Part shown: one piece after another, positions 47,522 through 59,169 of the stretch | Layout of the letters: each line of letters opens with the position of its first letter | Position numbering within the stretch: position 1 is the stretch's first letter | NCBI RefSeq assembly: GCF_030272615.1 | Contig: NC_081413.1 | Location: forward strand, 181,546,951-181,610,950 | Direction of reading: 5' to 3' | DNA: 64,000 nucleotides | From: Cryptomeria japonica | Taxonomy: Eukaryota > Streptophyta > Pinopsida > Cupressales > Cupressaceae | Made by a program: the position numbers and the translations under genes | Notes under the pieces: model-generated | Told to the model about the DNA's origin: nothing | The model's input: the letters and a program-made list of their open reading frames with translations, nothing else | The model's database searches: none

Positions 47522-47767
47522 CTCAAAATTGATGCTTTTGATTAGTGCAAAAAAAAAACATTTTGATGATTAGATTTAACGTGTTTGATGTGCATGTATG
47601 ATGAATAGGGACTTGATTGAATGATTGCTTGATTGATTTAATTGATTTGATTGATTGATTGATTAGCTCTACGAAACCAATTTAGTTTCTAATGCAAGAG
47701 CTTAATAGAGTTTTGATTGAACTCAGTGATTGATAGAAAACCATGATTGATAGATTTAAAAAAAATG

Positions 47768-47910
47768 ATTTGATAGCTTAATTTGCTTCAATTTGATTTG
47801 ATAGATAGATAGCGTAGGTTGCTTCAGTTTGATTTGATAGATAGATATCGTAGGTTGCTTCAGTTTGATAGATAGATAGTGTAGGTTGCTTCAGTTTGAT
47901 TTGATAGATA
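47768..47910. repeat. Tandem repeat, unit about 36 bp
   Basis: Units of gatttgatagatagatagcg followed by taggttgcttcagttt at about 47795-47830 and 47831-47866, a shortened one at 47867-47897, and partial units on both sides. Located just before the PMD frame. Short (gatt)n runs precede it at 47620-47665. Confidence 0.85.
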
Positions 47911-47950
47911 TATAGTTGATGATTGATTGAATTCTCTTGATAAATAGGAG

Positions 47951-49980
47951 AAACTTGATGTTCTCCAGTATCAGGAGAAATTACTGGTAGTACGCCATTT
48001 TGTGCCAGAGTTGATGCAGGCTGAGGTTAGACATATAGATGCCTGTGGTTTATGCCATCTATTGTATATGCCTGAGATTACGCATAATAGAGGATTGTTG
48101 ACGACGTTAGCCGAGAGATGGCATGGTGAGCATAACACTTTTCACTTGCCCATGGGTGAGATTAGTGTGACGCTCGAGGATGTGTATAGGTTTCTGCACA
48201 TCCCAATGACTGGTGAGTTAGTGCAGTATGATTTTTAGGATCATGTTGGGACAGATGCTTGCAGAGTTGTGTTTACTGATGATAGCATTGCTAGAGGAGA
48301 GATCCGATGGGAGGATATGGTGATATATTACAAGACTCTCCCTGTGATTCTTGCTGGTTTGATTAGAGGATATATTTGTCCTGATAGGTGATTGTGAGGT
48401 TTTACAGTTGGATGGGGTGAGATTCTCTTGAGTATGATGCAACATCGTACTTGATATGCTTGGGGTGTTTGTATGCTTGCACATTTATATCATGATCTTC
48501 ATCAGGTGGTATATGATGAGAGTGCTAGTTTGTCTATAGAATGCACTTTATTGTAGATCTGGTGTTGGGAGCACAAAGTTCATGGAGAGAGGCAACCATA
48601 TGTGTATTTTTATGCAGGTATCCTTACTTAGCATAAGCTGGGTAAGATGGAGTATTGGCGTTGGGTGCTTGATTCATTGGATAACATTACTTGGAGACCA
48701 TATGTTGATTGTGAGCCACGGATGGATGATGCACAGACATTACCATTTATCATGCAAAGTAGATATCTCATTGGTCGGACTCCTTACATTGTTGAGCGAC
48801 AATTGATTAGTCGCATTCTTAGATAGTTTGGTATTATCTAGCCTATGCCTACTTGTGTGATGATATATGCTCGGCGGTACAAAGATAGACAAGATTGGGG
48901 ACCTTCCTTGTCATTTGAGATTGCTCACGCAAAGTTTCTTGCTACTCTGAGAGTGGCTTATGATATGAGATTGCACATTCTTGATCCTGGTGTTACTACA
49001 AATTATGCTCAGTACATACTAGCACATCCATTTCCTCGTATTACTGATCCAATAGATCCTCCTCCCATCTTAGGAGATGAGGATGATGATTCAGATGATC
49101 TAGTTTTTAGGAGACAGAGACGGAGACGAGAGTTGCTCAGGAGGTCAGGGGAGGTGGAGATGAGGGTGGGGATGGAGGTGGTGGTGGTAGGAGACCTGGA
49201 TAGAGGGGAGGTCGATTGAGAGTCCATGGAGGACTGTTTGGACTGATTGGTAGGATTGGGAGACCACGTCCTATAGGTGGGAGGGATGTTGGACAGATTG
49301 GGAGGGAGCATGGTAGGGTAGGTATGAGATCACCAAGAGGGTTGCCATTGATAGGAGGAGGCAGGGTGACTGGATTGGATGGGGGTTGTGGGAGGCATTG
49401 ATTTTGGATAGATTCAGCCAGAACCTAGGGTTATTGCAGCTCATGGTGGAGATTATGAGAATCCTGAGGATCATGTTCCCCTTATTAGACGACGGGTTGT
49501 GAGAGCTACTCGGATAGAGATTCCAATAGTTAGATAGAGTGGTTGTGAGGAGGGGATTGGAGTGCATGCACCATAGCAGGATTTGCCAGAGCAGGATACA
49601 CTAGTGCATGATATGGTAGAGAAGGTTGCACCATTGATAGTCTTAGAGCATAGATTGATTGACTTCGAGCACAGGTGTAGACTCTCATGGCTGAGATGGA
49701 TAGAGTTGTTAGGAGACAATAGGATACTCAGGGCCTTCTTGATCATATTCAGTAGGTTGGATTAGGTACTCTCTCAACTAACACTGTTAGAGCATTAGTT
49801 CGGGATGGGAAGGAGACTTCCCACTGGCGATGATGATATGAGGAGGCAGTTGCAAAGAGCCAAAGAGCAGGTAGTTATCATACCACCATGTTGATGGATA
49901 CTAGCAATGGTGGGGTCATGGGACCTCCTTAGAGGAGTGGTGATCATGGGAGATAGGCATCTGGAGGATCTTCTCACCCA
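47951..49980 (+). pseudogene. Antisense plant-mobile-domain (PMD) gene relic in element C2
   Basis: One plus-strand frame runs from about 47951 to 49219. It begins LPELMQ-like sequence, then AERWHGEHNTFHLPMGEISV, TLEDVYRFLHIPMTGELVQY, GRTPYIVERQLISRILR*FG and PMPTCVMIYARRYKDRQDWG. These are hallmarks of the PMD family (ERW..E..TFHLP.GE...TLEDV; VE....R.LRQFG..Q..P). Stops such as DF*DH, ILR*FGII*P are TAG at glutamine positions. An acidic patch (ILGDEDDDSDDLVFRRQRRR) and a G-rich stretch (49140-49330) follow, then C-terminal text in another frame (49583-49765). Confidence 0.85.
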
Positions 49981-51815
49981 CAGCCACAGAGATGGATAGA
50001 GTTAGGTGGTAGTGGTACAGGACAATCGTGACTTGATTTGGAGGCACTTGTATTGTTTATTTGATATCATTGTATACTTGGACTTTTATTGTTTTATTAT
50101 GATCTATATGTAGACATGGATTCTATTTGATGATGATGCTTTATGCTTTGATTATATGGATGATGTTATGATCTTTTCTTGCTTTATGATAATGATCGAC
50201 ATGATGCAATGATAAATGTTTTTGATTTTCGATTTTGATGATCTTGGATGCAAATGAAAATGATTACTAACTTAAATGATATGTAAATGATACAAATCCA
50301 ATGATCTATATGGAAATACAAATGAATGATTGCTTTAATGCTTATGATGATGTTAAAGCAAATGATCTACATGAAATGTTTTTGATTTTATATGTAATGT
50401 TCATGAATCTAAGTGTAAAGATGCAACTAAATGATCGTTAATGAATGTTAATGATAATGCAAATAATAATGATGATACACTACATGATGAATGAAATACA
50501 CTTAATTGAATGCAAATTAATGCAATGATTTAAATGCAACTAAATGAAATGGATGATGCTTAAAATGGCTCTACAAAATGAATGTACCTATAATGATTAA
50601 ATGCAAATTGTTTTTGTTTGTCCAAGTATACTCAATCTTTATTTATGACCGTTGATCTATTAATGAAATGATATTCTTATAATGCAATTGAGAAAGAATG
50701 TTTATAATTCAGATGAATAATGACCTAATCCAAAATCATCTAACTAAAAATTGTACTACCATTCTTCATATGATATTTTGTAACAGTGCTTGATTTCATC
50801 ATTGAGCTTTAAAAATGTAAGAAAATACAAGCAACTTGACATAATGATTCCAAATGACCTGAGTATTCCTTACATGGATTTTTATATATAAAGTTAATAC
50901 AAGCAACTTAATATAATGGATCAAGTTGACCTGAGTATTGCTTGCAGAACATACAAGGATTATCCCCTTTCATGCATGACTTGGAACGTCCTCCTTGATC
51001 TTTTGTTGATCATATCCTAAGACAAGTACATACTGTAGTAAGAGATAAACCACAAACAACAATCAAAGAAAATAATCATGCCCCATCATAGCTTCTCTAG
51101 TCATGGACATCCTTGAGTTGCATAGAGTACATGATTAACAATGAAATCAAGATATAAACATTGAAGCTTGCGTGTCATTCACATGTTCTTATGGTCATTA
51201 ACTGATATAATCATCTTGATGAATGATCTTTAATAATCCCATATTACTTGCTAGTTGATTCTTCATTTTTTGAGTTTCACGATTCAGTTGTTGATGAAGT
51301 GTCTTGATTTTTGTTGCTTTGTTGCTCGTTATCTGTTTCAAAATCCTAGGTGTTTTTGGTTTTTCTAAGTTTTTCGAATGTTTTGGATTTTCAAAGATTC
51401 AAAAGATCACCTTAGCAAAAAGGAATTAGGATTTTGCCCCTAGTGGAAACAAAAATTATTATGAATGTATGAATTGATCAAGATCCAAACCATGGCAGGA
51501 TACAAATGAAAATTGATTGATTCTAATAAGATCCAAGACAGTGACTATGACAAGTATGTCAAAGATTGATAATTGTTGGTAAGTTGCACATTTCTCACCA
51601 AATGGTTCAGAGCAATGGATGTGAAAGATGGAATGGATAAGTTAGGATATGATGGAAGCGATCGATGTGATAGGATGGAGTGGATAGGTGCACAAAGCGA
51701 TCTCATAGATGGAGGAACTTACCTTTTAGATAGCACCTGTTTACCATCTAAATTTATTGCATTTTTTTTCTTTTCATATTTTTCTTTTCAGATGTTTATT
51801 GAATTTTTTAGGACT
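49981..51815. other. AT-rich non-coding region
   Basis: Dominated by atgatg/aatgat words (50100-50640), with no protein motif in any frame. It would lie between the antisense PMD gene and pol of element C2. The five bases before Gypsy2, ggact (51811-51815), are the predicted target duplication. Confidence 0.5.
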
Positions 51816-51950
51816 TGTTACTACACCATTTATTCCTCATGGCAAGAGTGGGTCATCTTTTCCTTTTTATGTTGGAGTCTTAGTTCATGCCATATTACCT
51901 TGGTTCAAATCTTTAATGCGGCCTGAAATCCTTTTTCTAGTTATTTAAGT

Positions 51951-52280
51951 TAGGTTCAGACAATTGATTGAACTCCTTGAACACATCAAACCGTCTGAAC
52001 TAGGTTCGAGAGGTTCATTTAGGTTCAATAGGTTCCAAGATGTTCAGAAAAAGTTTTTTGTACTAACATTTTCTCTAAGTGTTTTGCAGCGGCTCTTTAA
52101 TAAAGTTTTTCCTGTTCGGTGATATAACATTTGTGTTGAACTTATTGAACTGAGTTCAAAGGGTTCAAATATGTTCAACGTGTTCAACACAGTAAGTGGT
52201 TAACTGTTTAACACAACATACATCTTGAACTACTTGAACACTCAAGAAGTAGGTTCAAGATGTTCATCTGGGTTCAATAT
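51951..52280. repeat. Dense array of GTTC/GAAC words in the LTR
   Basis: I count about 21 occurrences of GTTC or GAAC in 330 bases, against 2-3 expected by chance, mostly as ttgaac or gttcaa. The array is kept in the other LTR (62955-63285). The position upstream of the frame suits a promoter or enhancer, but no binding factor is known. Confidence 0.75.
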
Positions 52281-52754
52281 TGGTGGGTCCCGTAGCTTCT
52301 AACGTTTTGAGAAGTGCATTTATTGCTAAATACAGAGAGGTAGAACCATATTGTAAAGTGATGTCATTCTTTGGCTTTTTCGAAATAAGTGAACATTTCG
52401 GGAACTTGCAGTTTATTAAAGTACGTTGCCATGCATTCAATGCATGTGTGCGGGGATCTAATCTACCAATTTGCCGCATTCGGAATGAAATTGCAAAATC
52501 ATTGCATTTAATGTGTCTGTATCATTACCTTTCTCAGTAAGGTATGAAAATTTTTTGTGTTCTGCATTTGTTACTTGCTGCTGGATTTTTGTTTATGTTA
52601 TCCCTGGATAGGAGTCTTTCTTGCCACTAGCCATCGTCCGATTATACGACTGTGAAGGTGAGTCTTTCCTTATTTTCTCCAGTGTTTTCCCTTGCATTTT
52701 CTCTCATATAGAAGGTTTCACTGCAATCAAATTTAGGTTTCTTGTTTTGAGATT

Positions 52755-55700
52755 ATGAAGTCCACCCTACACTTGTTTGGAAACGTCTTTAGCTTGGCGT
52801 CCACAGAAGCCATAGTTAGTGATACTGACCTAAAAGGTGAGAACCTTGAAGATTTGAAAGAAAGGGTGTTCAAGGGTGTTGATAAGTCTTTTTGTATAGA
52901 GATTTTGAGTAGTGGACTTTTAGAAGCCGCAACCTTTCCTCCAGCAATTCCTTGTCTAGAGTTGGTTTGGGAGTGTATTGCTAGATATGACCCTGTATCT
53001 GAAACTATTAAAAGGGATAATGGTGAAACCCTTCTTTCCATTAATCGTGAGGTAATTGCTTCAGTTTTCAAGATACTGGATTATTAGTTTTCTAATTTCT
53101 CTCCTGCCCAGTCAATCAGTAAGTTAAATGTAGATAGAGCCAGACACAGGAATAATGTGGTGAAGTTCTGGTTGAAGGTCCCTCAGAGAGGTGGTTCTAG
53201 GCTACCTAAAAATCCTAACAAGAACCACATGTTGCCACATATCCACAATGTCATGCTTCTGTTGCATCGAGCTAGAGGTTCTGCCAAAGCTTATAGCTTT
53301 GATGATTGGATATATTGCTATGTGCAATTAGTTCTGGAAGGAAAACAATATTTAGATTGGGCAGAGTTAATTGTTGATTCAATGAGAGAACAGTTGAGTC
53401 TAGCCAAGAAGTTTCAACAAAACTTCTTCATGTCCTCGTGACATTTGTATTGTCTGGCCTGTGTTAAAGAGTTAATGGGTATACCCAAGCAGCCCACTGA
53501 GGAAGATGTTCCGGTGTATGAGTTTTATCCAATGCTGCAAAAAGACAATGCCCTACAAGATTTCAGAAGGGTACACAATGCATTCCTAGGCGATATGTGT
53601 CATGAACTGAAGAGTACAAAGGCCAAACAAATTTTAGATAATGCACAGACTTTGATTAAGAAGTTCGGTAGTTTTTACATCCAGTTCGCACGCTTTTGCT
53701 ATATACGAGTAGGAGGCTTGTAAGAGGAACCCTTCAAGCTTCCGCACTTCTATTCTGATTGTTTTGTCCTAGCAGAAGTGTGCAGACAACTGACTTCTAT
53801 GGTCAAGAAGGCACAACCTAAGGATAAGTGGGAAGGTCATTATCCAATACAATTGGGAGTGTTATCTTGTAATTCAATGTCTGATGCACTAAGTATAGGA
53901 GCAGACCTTAGAAATTTTGATTTCTCTTTGTATTCTGAAAGAAAAGGGTTTGACAATAAAGGATTTTCTCGGAGCCTTGGCTTAATGCCTTATCTTCCCA
54001 CGCCATAGTTAGAAGATTTCTGGTAAGATTGTTCAGATGAACTTGAAGTCTTCAAAAGGGAAAACATGAGATTGGTGCTGGAAAAGGTTATCTCCTTGCA
54101 AATAAGGTTAGACATTAAAGGGCTTGAAGAGGATTATCTTGAATTGTTTGAAGCAGGGTATTTAGCCCATGTAGAGACTGAAATGCCCCCAATTAATTGG
54201 GATGAGGAGGAAAATGATGGCATACAATTGAGAACCGAATGAGTTCTTGAAAGAACCATGTCATGGGTGGCTAAAAAGAAAGAAATGAAGCCAGACACCA
54301 AGTCCCTTTCTGCAAGAAATATATCTTCACCAAAACGTCCTTCTAACAGTGCTCTTGTTCGTGCAGGTAAGGAAATCAAGTTGGATCAGCCTAGACATAG
54401 GTCTAGCCCAACTCTGGCTTTCAGTACCCCTCAACATACTCGATCACATAGTGTCTTCCAGAGGAAGATGGACTAGGTCAAGGATATGGGAGTAAAAGAT
54501 GTCGTGCTTGAGGCTCAGATCTTTGAAATTGAGGATTTGGATGGTGAAGTTGCTTGTGCTCTAGACTCCCAAACGGTGACTGTGGCTATGATGCCACCAC
54601 CAAAAATGATTGAAGGAACTACTCATTCTGCTGTGACTCCTAAATGGTTAACAACCTCAGTGAACAAGAAAAGGAGCTTTCTTCCTGTGACCATTCCAAT
54701 TCAGGAGATGGTTGCCAAGTACTCCGAGAAGAATCCAAAGCCAAAGAGGTTCAAGACCATCGCTCACCTGAATAATGACGAAGAAACTGGGAAATGGATG
54801 GCAGAAATTGCCTCTTACAAACTGAGAGATGAGAACAAAGAGGCCGGTTCTGATGATTTTTAAATCACAAAAGTAGAGTTGGGAAAGATGAGCAGGGATA
54901 CAGATAACCTTTTTTTCCAAGTGTCAGCGAAGAAAATGCTTACTCCTTCAGAGAAGGATGGATGGGAGAAAAGAGAACTTAAAAGACACATAAGTGTTTT
55001 GGCTCAGTTCGTCAATAGTATCGGTTGCCTTGGAGCAATTCCAATATCCCATGCCGCTGAGAATTTTGACCCAGCTTCTCCGGAAAACAAGAAGTTGATG
55101 AACCAAGTTCAACGGGCTAAGAGCATCGCTGAAGCGGTTGAGAAGTGGATTGAACAAGTAATCAAAGATGGTGAAAAATACATTACCGACTCCTGGAAGT
55201 TGTGTGATGAAGTACAGAGCCTAATTTCTAAAATCCAAAACCATCTTTTACCATGGGAGCAAGAAGAGCACAAATGACAAAATGTCCTACCTCTGTTTAC
55301 CAAAATTGAAGAGTATGGAACTACCAGATTTATGACAGAACATTCAATTTAGCTAGTAGCTGATGAATGCCAAGTTTTCATGTTAAATAAAACTATCATG
55401 TGGTGGGTGCTCACCTTTCAGTCGATAATTACGGATGCAAGATCCTCCGTCTATGAACTCCAACATTTGCCAAGTAGTAGAGTCAAGGATAATAAAGTGG
55501 TTAATCTTGATCATGACTGGGAGGTAGGAATTTGTGGGTCAAGCACATAGGAGGCAGTCAAATCCTTTTAGTTGAACATGGAGAAGATTAGAGTCAGGAG
55601 TAGCTTCACGTCGGAGGATATAACCAAGGTAGCTAGGATCGAATCTATGGTTTTCATTGGGAATGATCAGCTACTGAAGCACTCAGAGAAGATGGTGCAA

Positions 55701-55832
55701 CACAAGTGGAATAAAGAAGTGGCAAAGGTGAAACTCAATGCAATGAAAGTCCAAAGTCAATCAATGATCCAGGAACTCACAGCTGCTCATGACGCCCGTG
55801 AAGAAGGAGAAGATGACAATGATGGAATATGA
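52755..55832 (+). pseudogene. Unknown protein frame of about 1025 codons inside the LTR
   Basis: One reading frame runs 3.08 kb from ATG 52755 to TGA 55830 with no shift, interrupted by 12 stops: TAG (53085, 54006, 54474, 55350, 55548, 55569), TAA (53721, 54024, 54861) and TGA (53439, 54240, 55275). Each is one C-to-T change from CAG, CAA or CGA. It starts MKSTLHLFGNVFSLASTEA; later features are a LLLHRARG segment (about residue 170), a basic stretch near residues 500-550 (SSPKRPSNSALVRAGKE), another near 636-665 (NKKRSF, NPKPKRFKT) and a helical C-terminus. No known domain recognised. The 3' LTR holds the same start at 63758. Confidence 0.75.
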
Positions 55833-56780
55833 CATAATGCATTAATTTAGGATTAGTTTCCTTTATTTTTAAAACATTTTTGATAGCTGTGCAAAAACTT
55901 TGGGACAACTGTCCCAAAATACTTTTTGTTGGTTTCATAACTGTTTTAGCAGGGAGTGGTTGAGTTTTTAGGGAGACCTCCCCCATTTAGACTATAAATT
56001 AAGTAAAATAGATGATAGAAGGGTTAGATTTTAGTAACTAATTCTGTGAACTTCGACTGAAGTTTTTTTTTTGGTTTTTGGTATTTTCTATTCTTAATCA
56101 AAGGAAGAATTAGATGATTGAGATCTGTTTTGGAAAAGATTGGCATATGTATTTTTGTGCCTTTGTTGCATAAGGATATATATATGAAATCTGATCATAT
56201 TGTTTTTGGGGAGAAGAAAGATTTGTGTATTTTTAATCCGAATAGATAACATGTCTTTGCATATGTTCATCCGATCAAGTAACAGTAATTGATCATTTCA
56301 TTGCAGTATTTCATTATTCCTCTGATATTATTTCCTTTGAATATGTTGTTTACTTTAGAAAAGATTCATGATTGAGGGCGGATTTATTTTCCTTGAATCT
56401 GTTTGTCTTTTATTGGTTTAGGTGGAAGAAGTATATTGAACTTTGTTTCAGTTGCTGTAGTTATATGTTTTAAAAATTAAGGATATAGCTTTCATTTTTT
56501 ATGAGACTTGAGAAAAATTGCAGCCTTTCATCCAAGAATGAAATAGGTGGCCTTACACGCTTTCTGGTTAAAAGATTTCATTCAGATATAAATAAAAATA
56601 AAACACATTTCATGAAAAACCAAGATAGGGAGCTGTACCTATGCAAAAAATTCAGAGGGAAGTGATTCGAACAAACACTTACCCAACTATTCGGTGAATC
56701 ATTTGTTCTTAGAAGAAGGTAACAGAGTTTAAAATTAATCATTTAAAAATAAAGAGCAAATCTGTTCACTAACAGATTTT

Positions 56781-56798
56781 TGGTGACTCTACTAGGGA
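56781..56798 (+). promoter_or_regulatory. Gypsy2 primer-binding site
   Basis: TGGTGACTCTACTAGGGA, six bases after the LTR end, is two changes from TGGTGACTCTGCTGGGGA, a form common in plant Ty3/gypsy elements. Confidence 0.8.
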
Positions 56799-56977
56799 TT
56801 GAAACAAAGAGAAAAAAATCAAATTTTCAGTAGACTGGTATGCCATAGACATAACGAAAGTGAACTCAAATTGGCAAAATTGCTCTGAGTTCAGGAAGAT
56901 TATTGAGATTGAGTCTTGTTTGAAGTAGTTTAGTTTTCCTACGAGTAATCACCCTGGATTCTCGTCCATATACTAGA

Positions 56978-58600
56978 GTGCAAAGAAGAGAAGGACTGGT
57001 TGATAACTATTTTGAAGAATTGCAAAATTTGTCATTTGCCCCAAGTTTTACTCCTAGAAGGAAGGCTAAAAGAAGACCTTCATCTCCTGTCAGAGTTACC
57101 CCTGTATTTTCTTCTTCCCCTTGGCAAGCACTAACACTTACTAGAATTCAAGCCCCACCTCTTGTAACCATTCATCCAGTGTTCATTATGGCTCAACCCT
57201 AGGGTGCGGCTATTGGACCTCTTGCTCTCACAGCCCATAATCCATTACCAAAAGGAGCAAAGGATGTTTTACCCAAATATAAAGGTGATGGGAAAGTTTC
57301 AGTTGAAGAGAATTTGAGTTCTTTTAATGTAGCAACTGGAATCCTAGCAGTCCAATATGAGGACATGGATGTTAGGCTCTTTGTCCAAACTCTCATTGAA
57401 GGGGCAGTAGAATGGTTAAGTCAGCTCCAAGCATGATCCATAATTGACTGGCAAACGATGAAAACCACTTTTGAAAAAAGATTCCAAAGTGCTAATGATG
57501 AACACACATTACTGGCTCAACTCACATAGATGAAGAAGGAAATTCATGAGCTGATGAGGGATTATGTAGCAAGATATAACAAGATTATTCACAAAATTCC
57601 TCAAACCAAGAGATCAACTGCAGATAATTAGTGATGTTTCTTCATAAATTCCATGCCACCTGATGTAGGATTTCACCTCAGAAGAAGTAGGCTGGCGGAC
57701 CTAGAGACTACACAGAATGAGGCTATAGAGCTTGAAGATGATTTGATAATAGCTAGCAAATGGAGGAAAGATGTACAAACTCCTCAGGGACAATCTCAGG
57801 CTTCTACGTCATCTACCAATCTGGTTGTTCAGCGGCTTGTCAATGATATGATTGCTTTAAAGAGGTAGATACCTAAGCCTGGAAACTCTTATCCACAACC
57901 TTATCAGGATATAAGCAGGAGAACTTCAAATCAATATAACTATGGACGACCATTGCAACTTCCTATAGCTCCACAAAGATTACAGATAGAGGCACCTCCT
58001 GACAAAGGTGTCATGTGTTAATTTCATCTTACAACTAATCATGATGGGGTTTCATGTCCCGATATGATAAGGCATGTTCAGATGCAAAACACAAAGGATG
58101 AATTAGGAGAGTTCACTGAAGCAGAAATAATTCAAGAGGCACCTGGTGACTCTGGAACATTCTACCTCGAATATGAGTCAGATTCAGAAAAGGGTAGTAA
58201 CATTTTGGCAACTCTTGAAGGTTCTTCATGTGCGATTCTAACAAGGAATCAATGAACTACCTCGTCTTCTTCTTTTGTGAATCCTTCTAGAACAATTTCA
58301 AAGGCAAAGATCTCCCAGGTAATAGTTTTCAAAGGTTCCTAAGGTTAAGATTTTGCAAAGGAACCATGAAGATCATAAGAGCTCTTCCTCTTCTTCCTCC
58401 TTTGATATCATAGAATTCTGCAAGGCATCTACCATTCAACTTCCTACCACTGAGTATTTAAAGCTTAACCCAAAAGAGTTGGATAAACTGGTCAAATACG
58501 TTAAAGGAGATTCCTTTTCAGAGTCTCAAGTACATGGATGTATGGAAAATGGTGATTTAGCTGCTGTAGAGGGGTCTTCATCTATTCCTGCTCATCAGCT
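56978..58600 (+). pseudogene. Gypsy2 gag relic
   Basis: An N-terminal basic, Pro-rich part (PRRKAKRRPSSPVRVTPVFS) leads to a retrotrans-gag domain at about 57370-57640: TLIEGAVEWLSQLQA, DWQTMKTTFEKRFQSAN, MKKEIHELMRDYVARYNKII. A Cys/His segment, FHLTTNHDGVSCPDM, lies at about 58022-58063 in place of a classic knuckle. Stops are TAG or TGA at Gln or Arg positions (LT*MKK, QA*SII). A Ser-rich piece (58353-58607) lies in a shifted frame between two compensating indels. Confidence 0.85.
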
Positions 58601-58960
58601 AATCTAGCAGATCCCTGTGCTTTTCATGATACAAAGTCTGGGCATGAGGTTGAGATTCCAAAACCTAAACCCTTCTATATTTCCCTTCTCCTGAATGGCC
58701 AAAAGTTAAGTAATTGCATAATTGATTCAGGGGCTTCAGACAATATAATGCCTTCTCCTGTGGCTAAGTCTCTAGGTTTGACCCTCACTAAAATGTTTGG
58801 GAGATGCTTTTCAATGGATGGAAAATAGGTTCCTCTTATTGGTCAGGTGAAGGATGTCTAGGCAATGCTGGCAGCGTGCCCAAACAAAAGAGTGAGATTA
58901 ACTATACTGGTTGCTGATATTCTGGTGAGTTATGGAATGCTTTTGAGTAGGACATTTTGC
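58601..58960 (+). pseudogene. Gypsy2 aspartic protease relic
   Basis: KPFYISLLLNGQKLSNC then IIDSGASDNIMPSPVAKSLG at about 58665-58780 carries an intact DSG active site. SYGMLLSRTFCKDLGAEIKM closes the fold at about 58930-58990. Stops at GK*VPLIG and KDV*AM are TAG. Translation continues into the RNase H without a break. Confidence 0.85.
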
Positions 58961-59169
58961 AAAGATCTTGGAGCCGAAATCAAAATGGACTGGTTTGAAG
59001 CCGTTATTCCCCTTGGAAATCAGAAAATTAAGCTTGAACCTGAGCCTAAAAATAAGTATACTATTTTTCCCTCAAATAACCCCAAAGCCCAGATTCTGTT
59101 TCAAAAGTGTGAGTTTGGAAACTATCTTGTCCTTGCACCTGGTGAAAAGAAAACGAATGAGGCAGCTGA

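Larger units (their letters stand above)
45770..51815 (-). mobile_element. Tat-like element C2, 3' part with antisense PMD gene
   Basis: 3' LTR 45770-46731, polypurine tract 46732-46744 (minus AAAGAGGGAAAAA), minisatellite-rich 3' region (47250-47910), antisense PMD relic (47951-49980), then non-coding sequence until Gypsy2 starts at 51816. The layout equals that of Gypsy1. No pol is inside the window. I infer that it lies beyond the right edge because Gypsy2 is inserted in this element. Confidence 0.65.
51816..56774 (+). repeat. Gypsy2 5' LTR, about 4.96 kb
   Basis: Starts TGTTACTAC (partner TGTTACCAT at 62818) and ends at ctaaca, six bases before the primer-binding site. Contains a GTTC/GAAC-rich array (51950-52280), a splice-donor-like AAG|GTGAGT at 52655-52663 and the long frame 52755-55832. 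The left boundary is fixed by the point where similarity with 62818 onward begins. Confidence 0.85.

Noticed and set aside
47200-47526. Open frame of 108 codons on the minus strand rich in Cys, Ser, Lys and Ile
   Set aside because: It is a translation of the 20-bp minisatellite, and the repeating CAKS/ICAK words are by-products of the DNA repeat.
47250-47910. CRISPR array
   Set aside because: The repeats are short, degenerate minisatellites in plant retrotransposon DNA, and unit and spacer structure do not fit.
49009-49311. Open frame of 100 codons on the minus strand
   Set aside because: Antisense shadow of the acidic and G-rich end of the PMD relic, rich in Ser/Pro/Thr because of GGA/GAT repeats.
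52280-52540. Open frame of 86 codons in the Gypsy2 5' LTR, 116 codons in the 3' LTR
   Set aside because: It opens at TTG, differs in length between LTRs and spans the presumed promoter region. Conservation follows from LTR identity, so coding is not shown.
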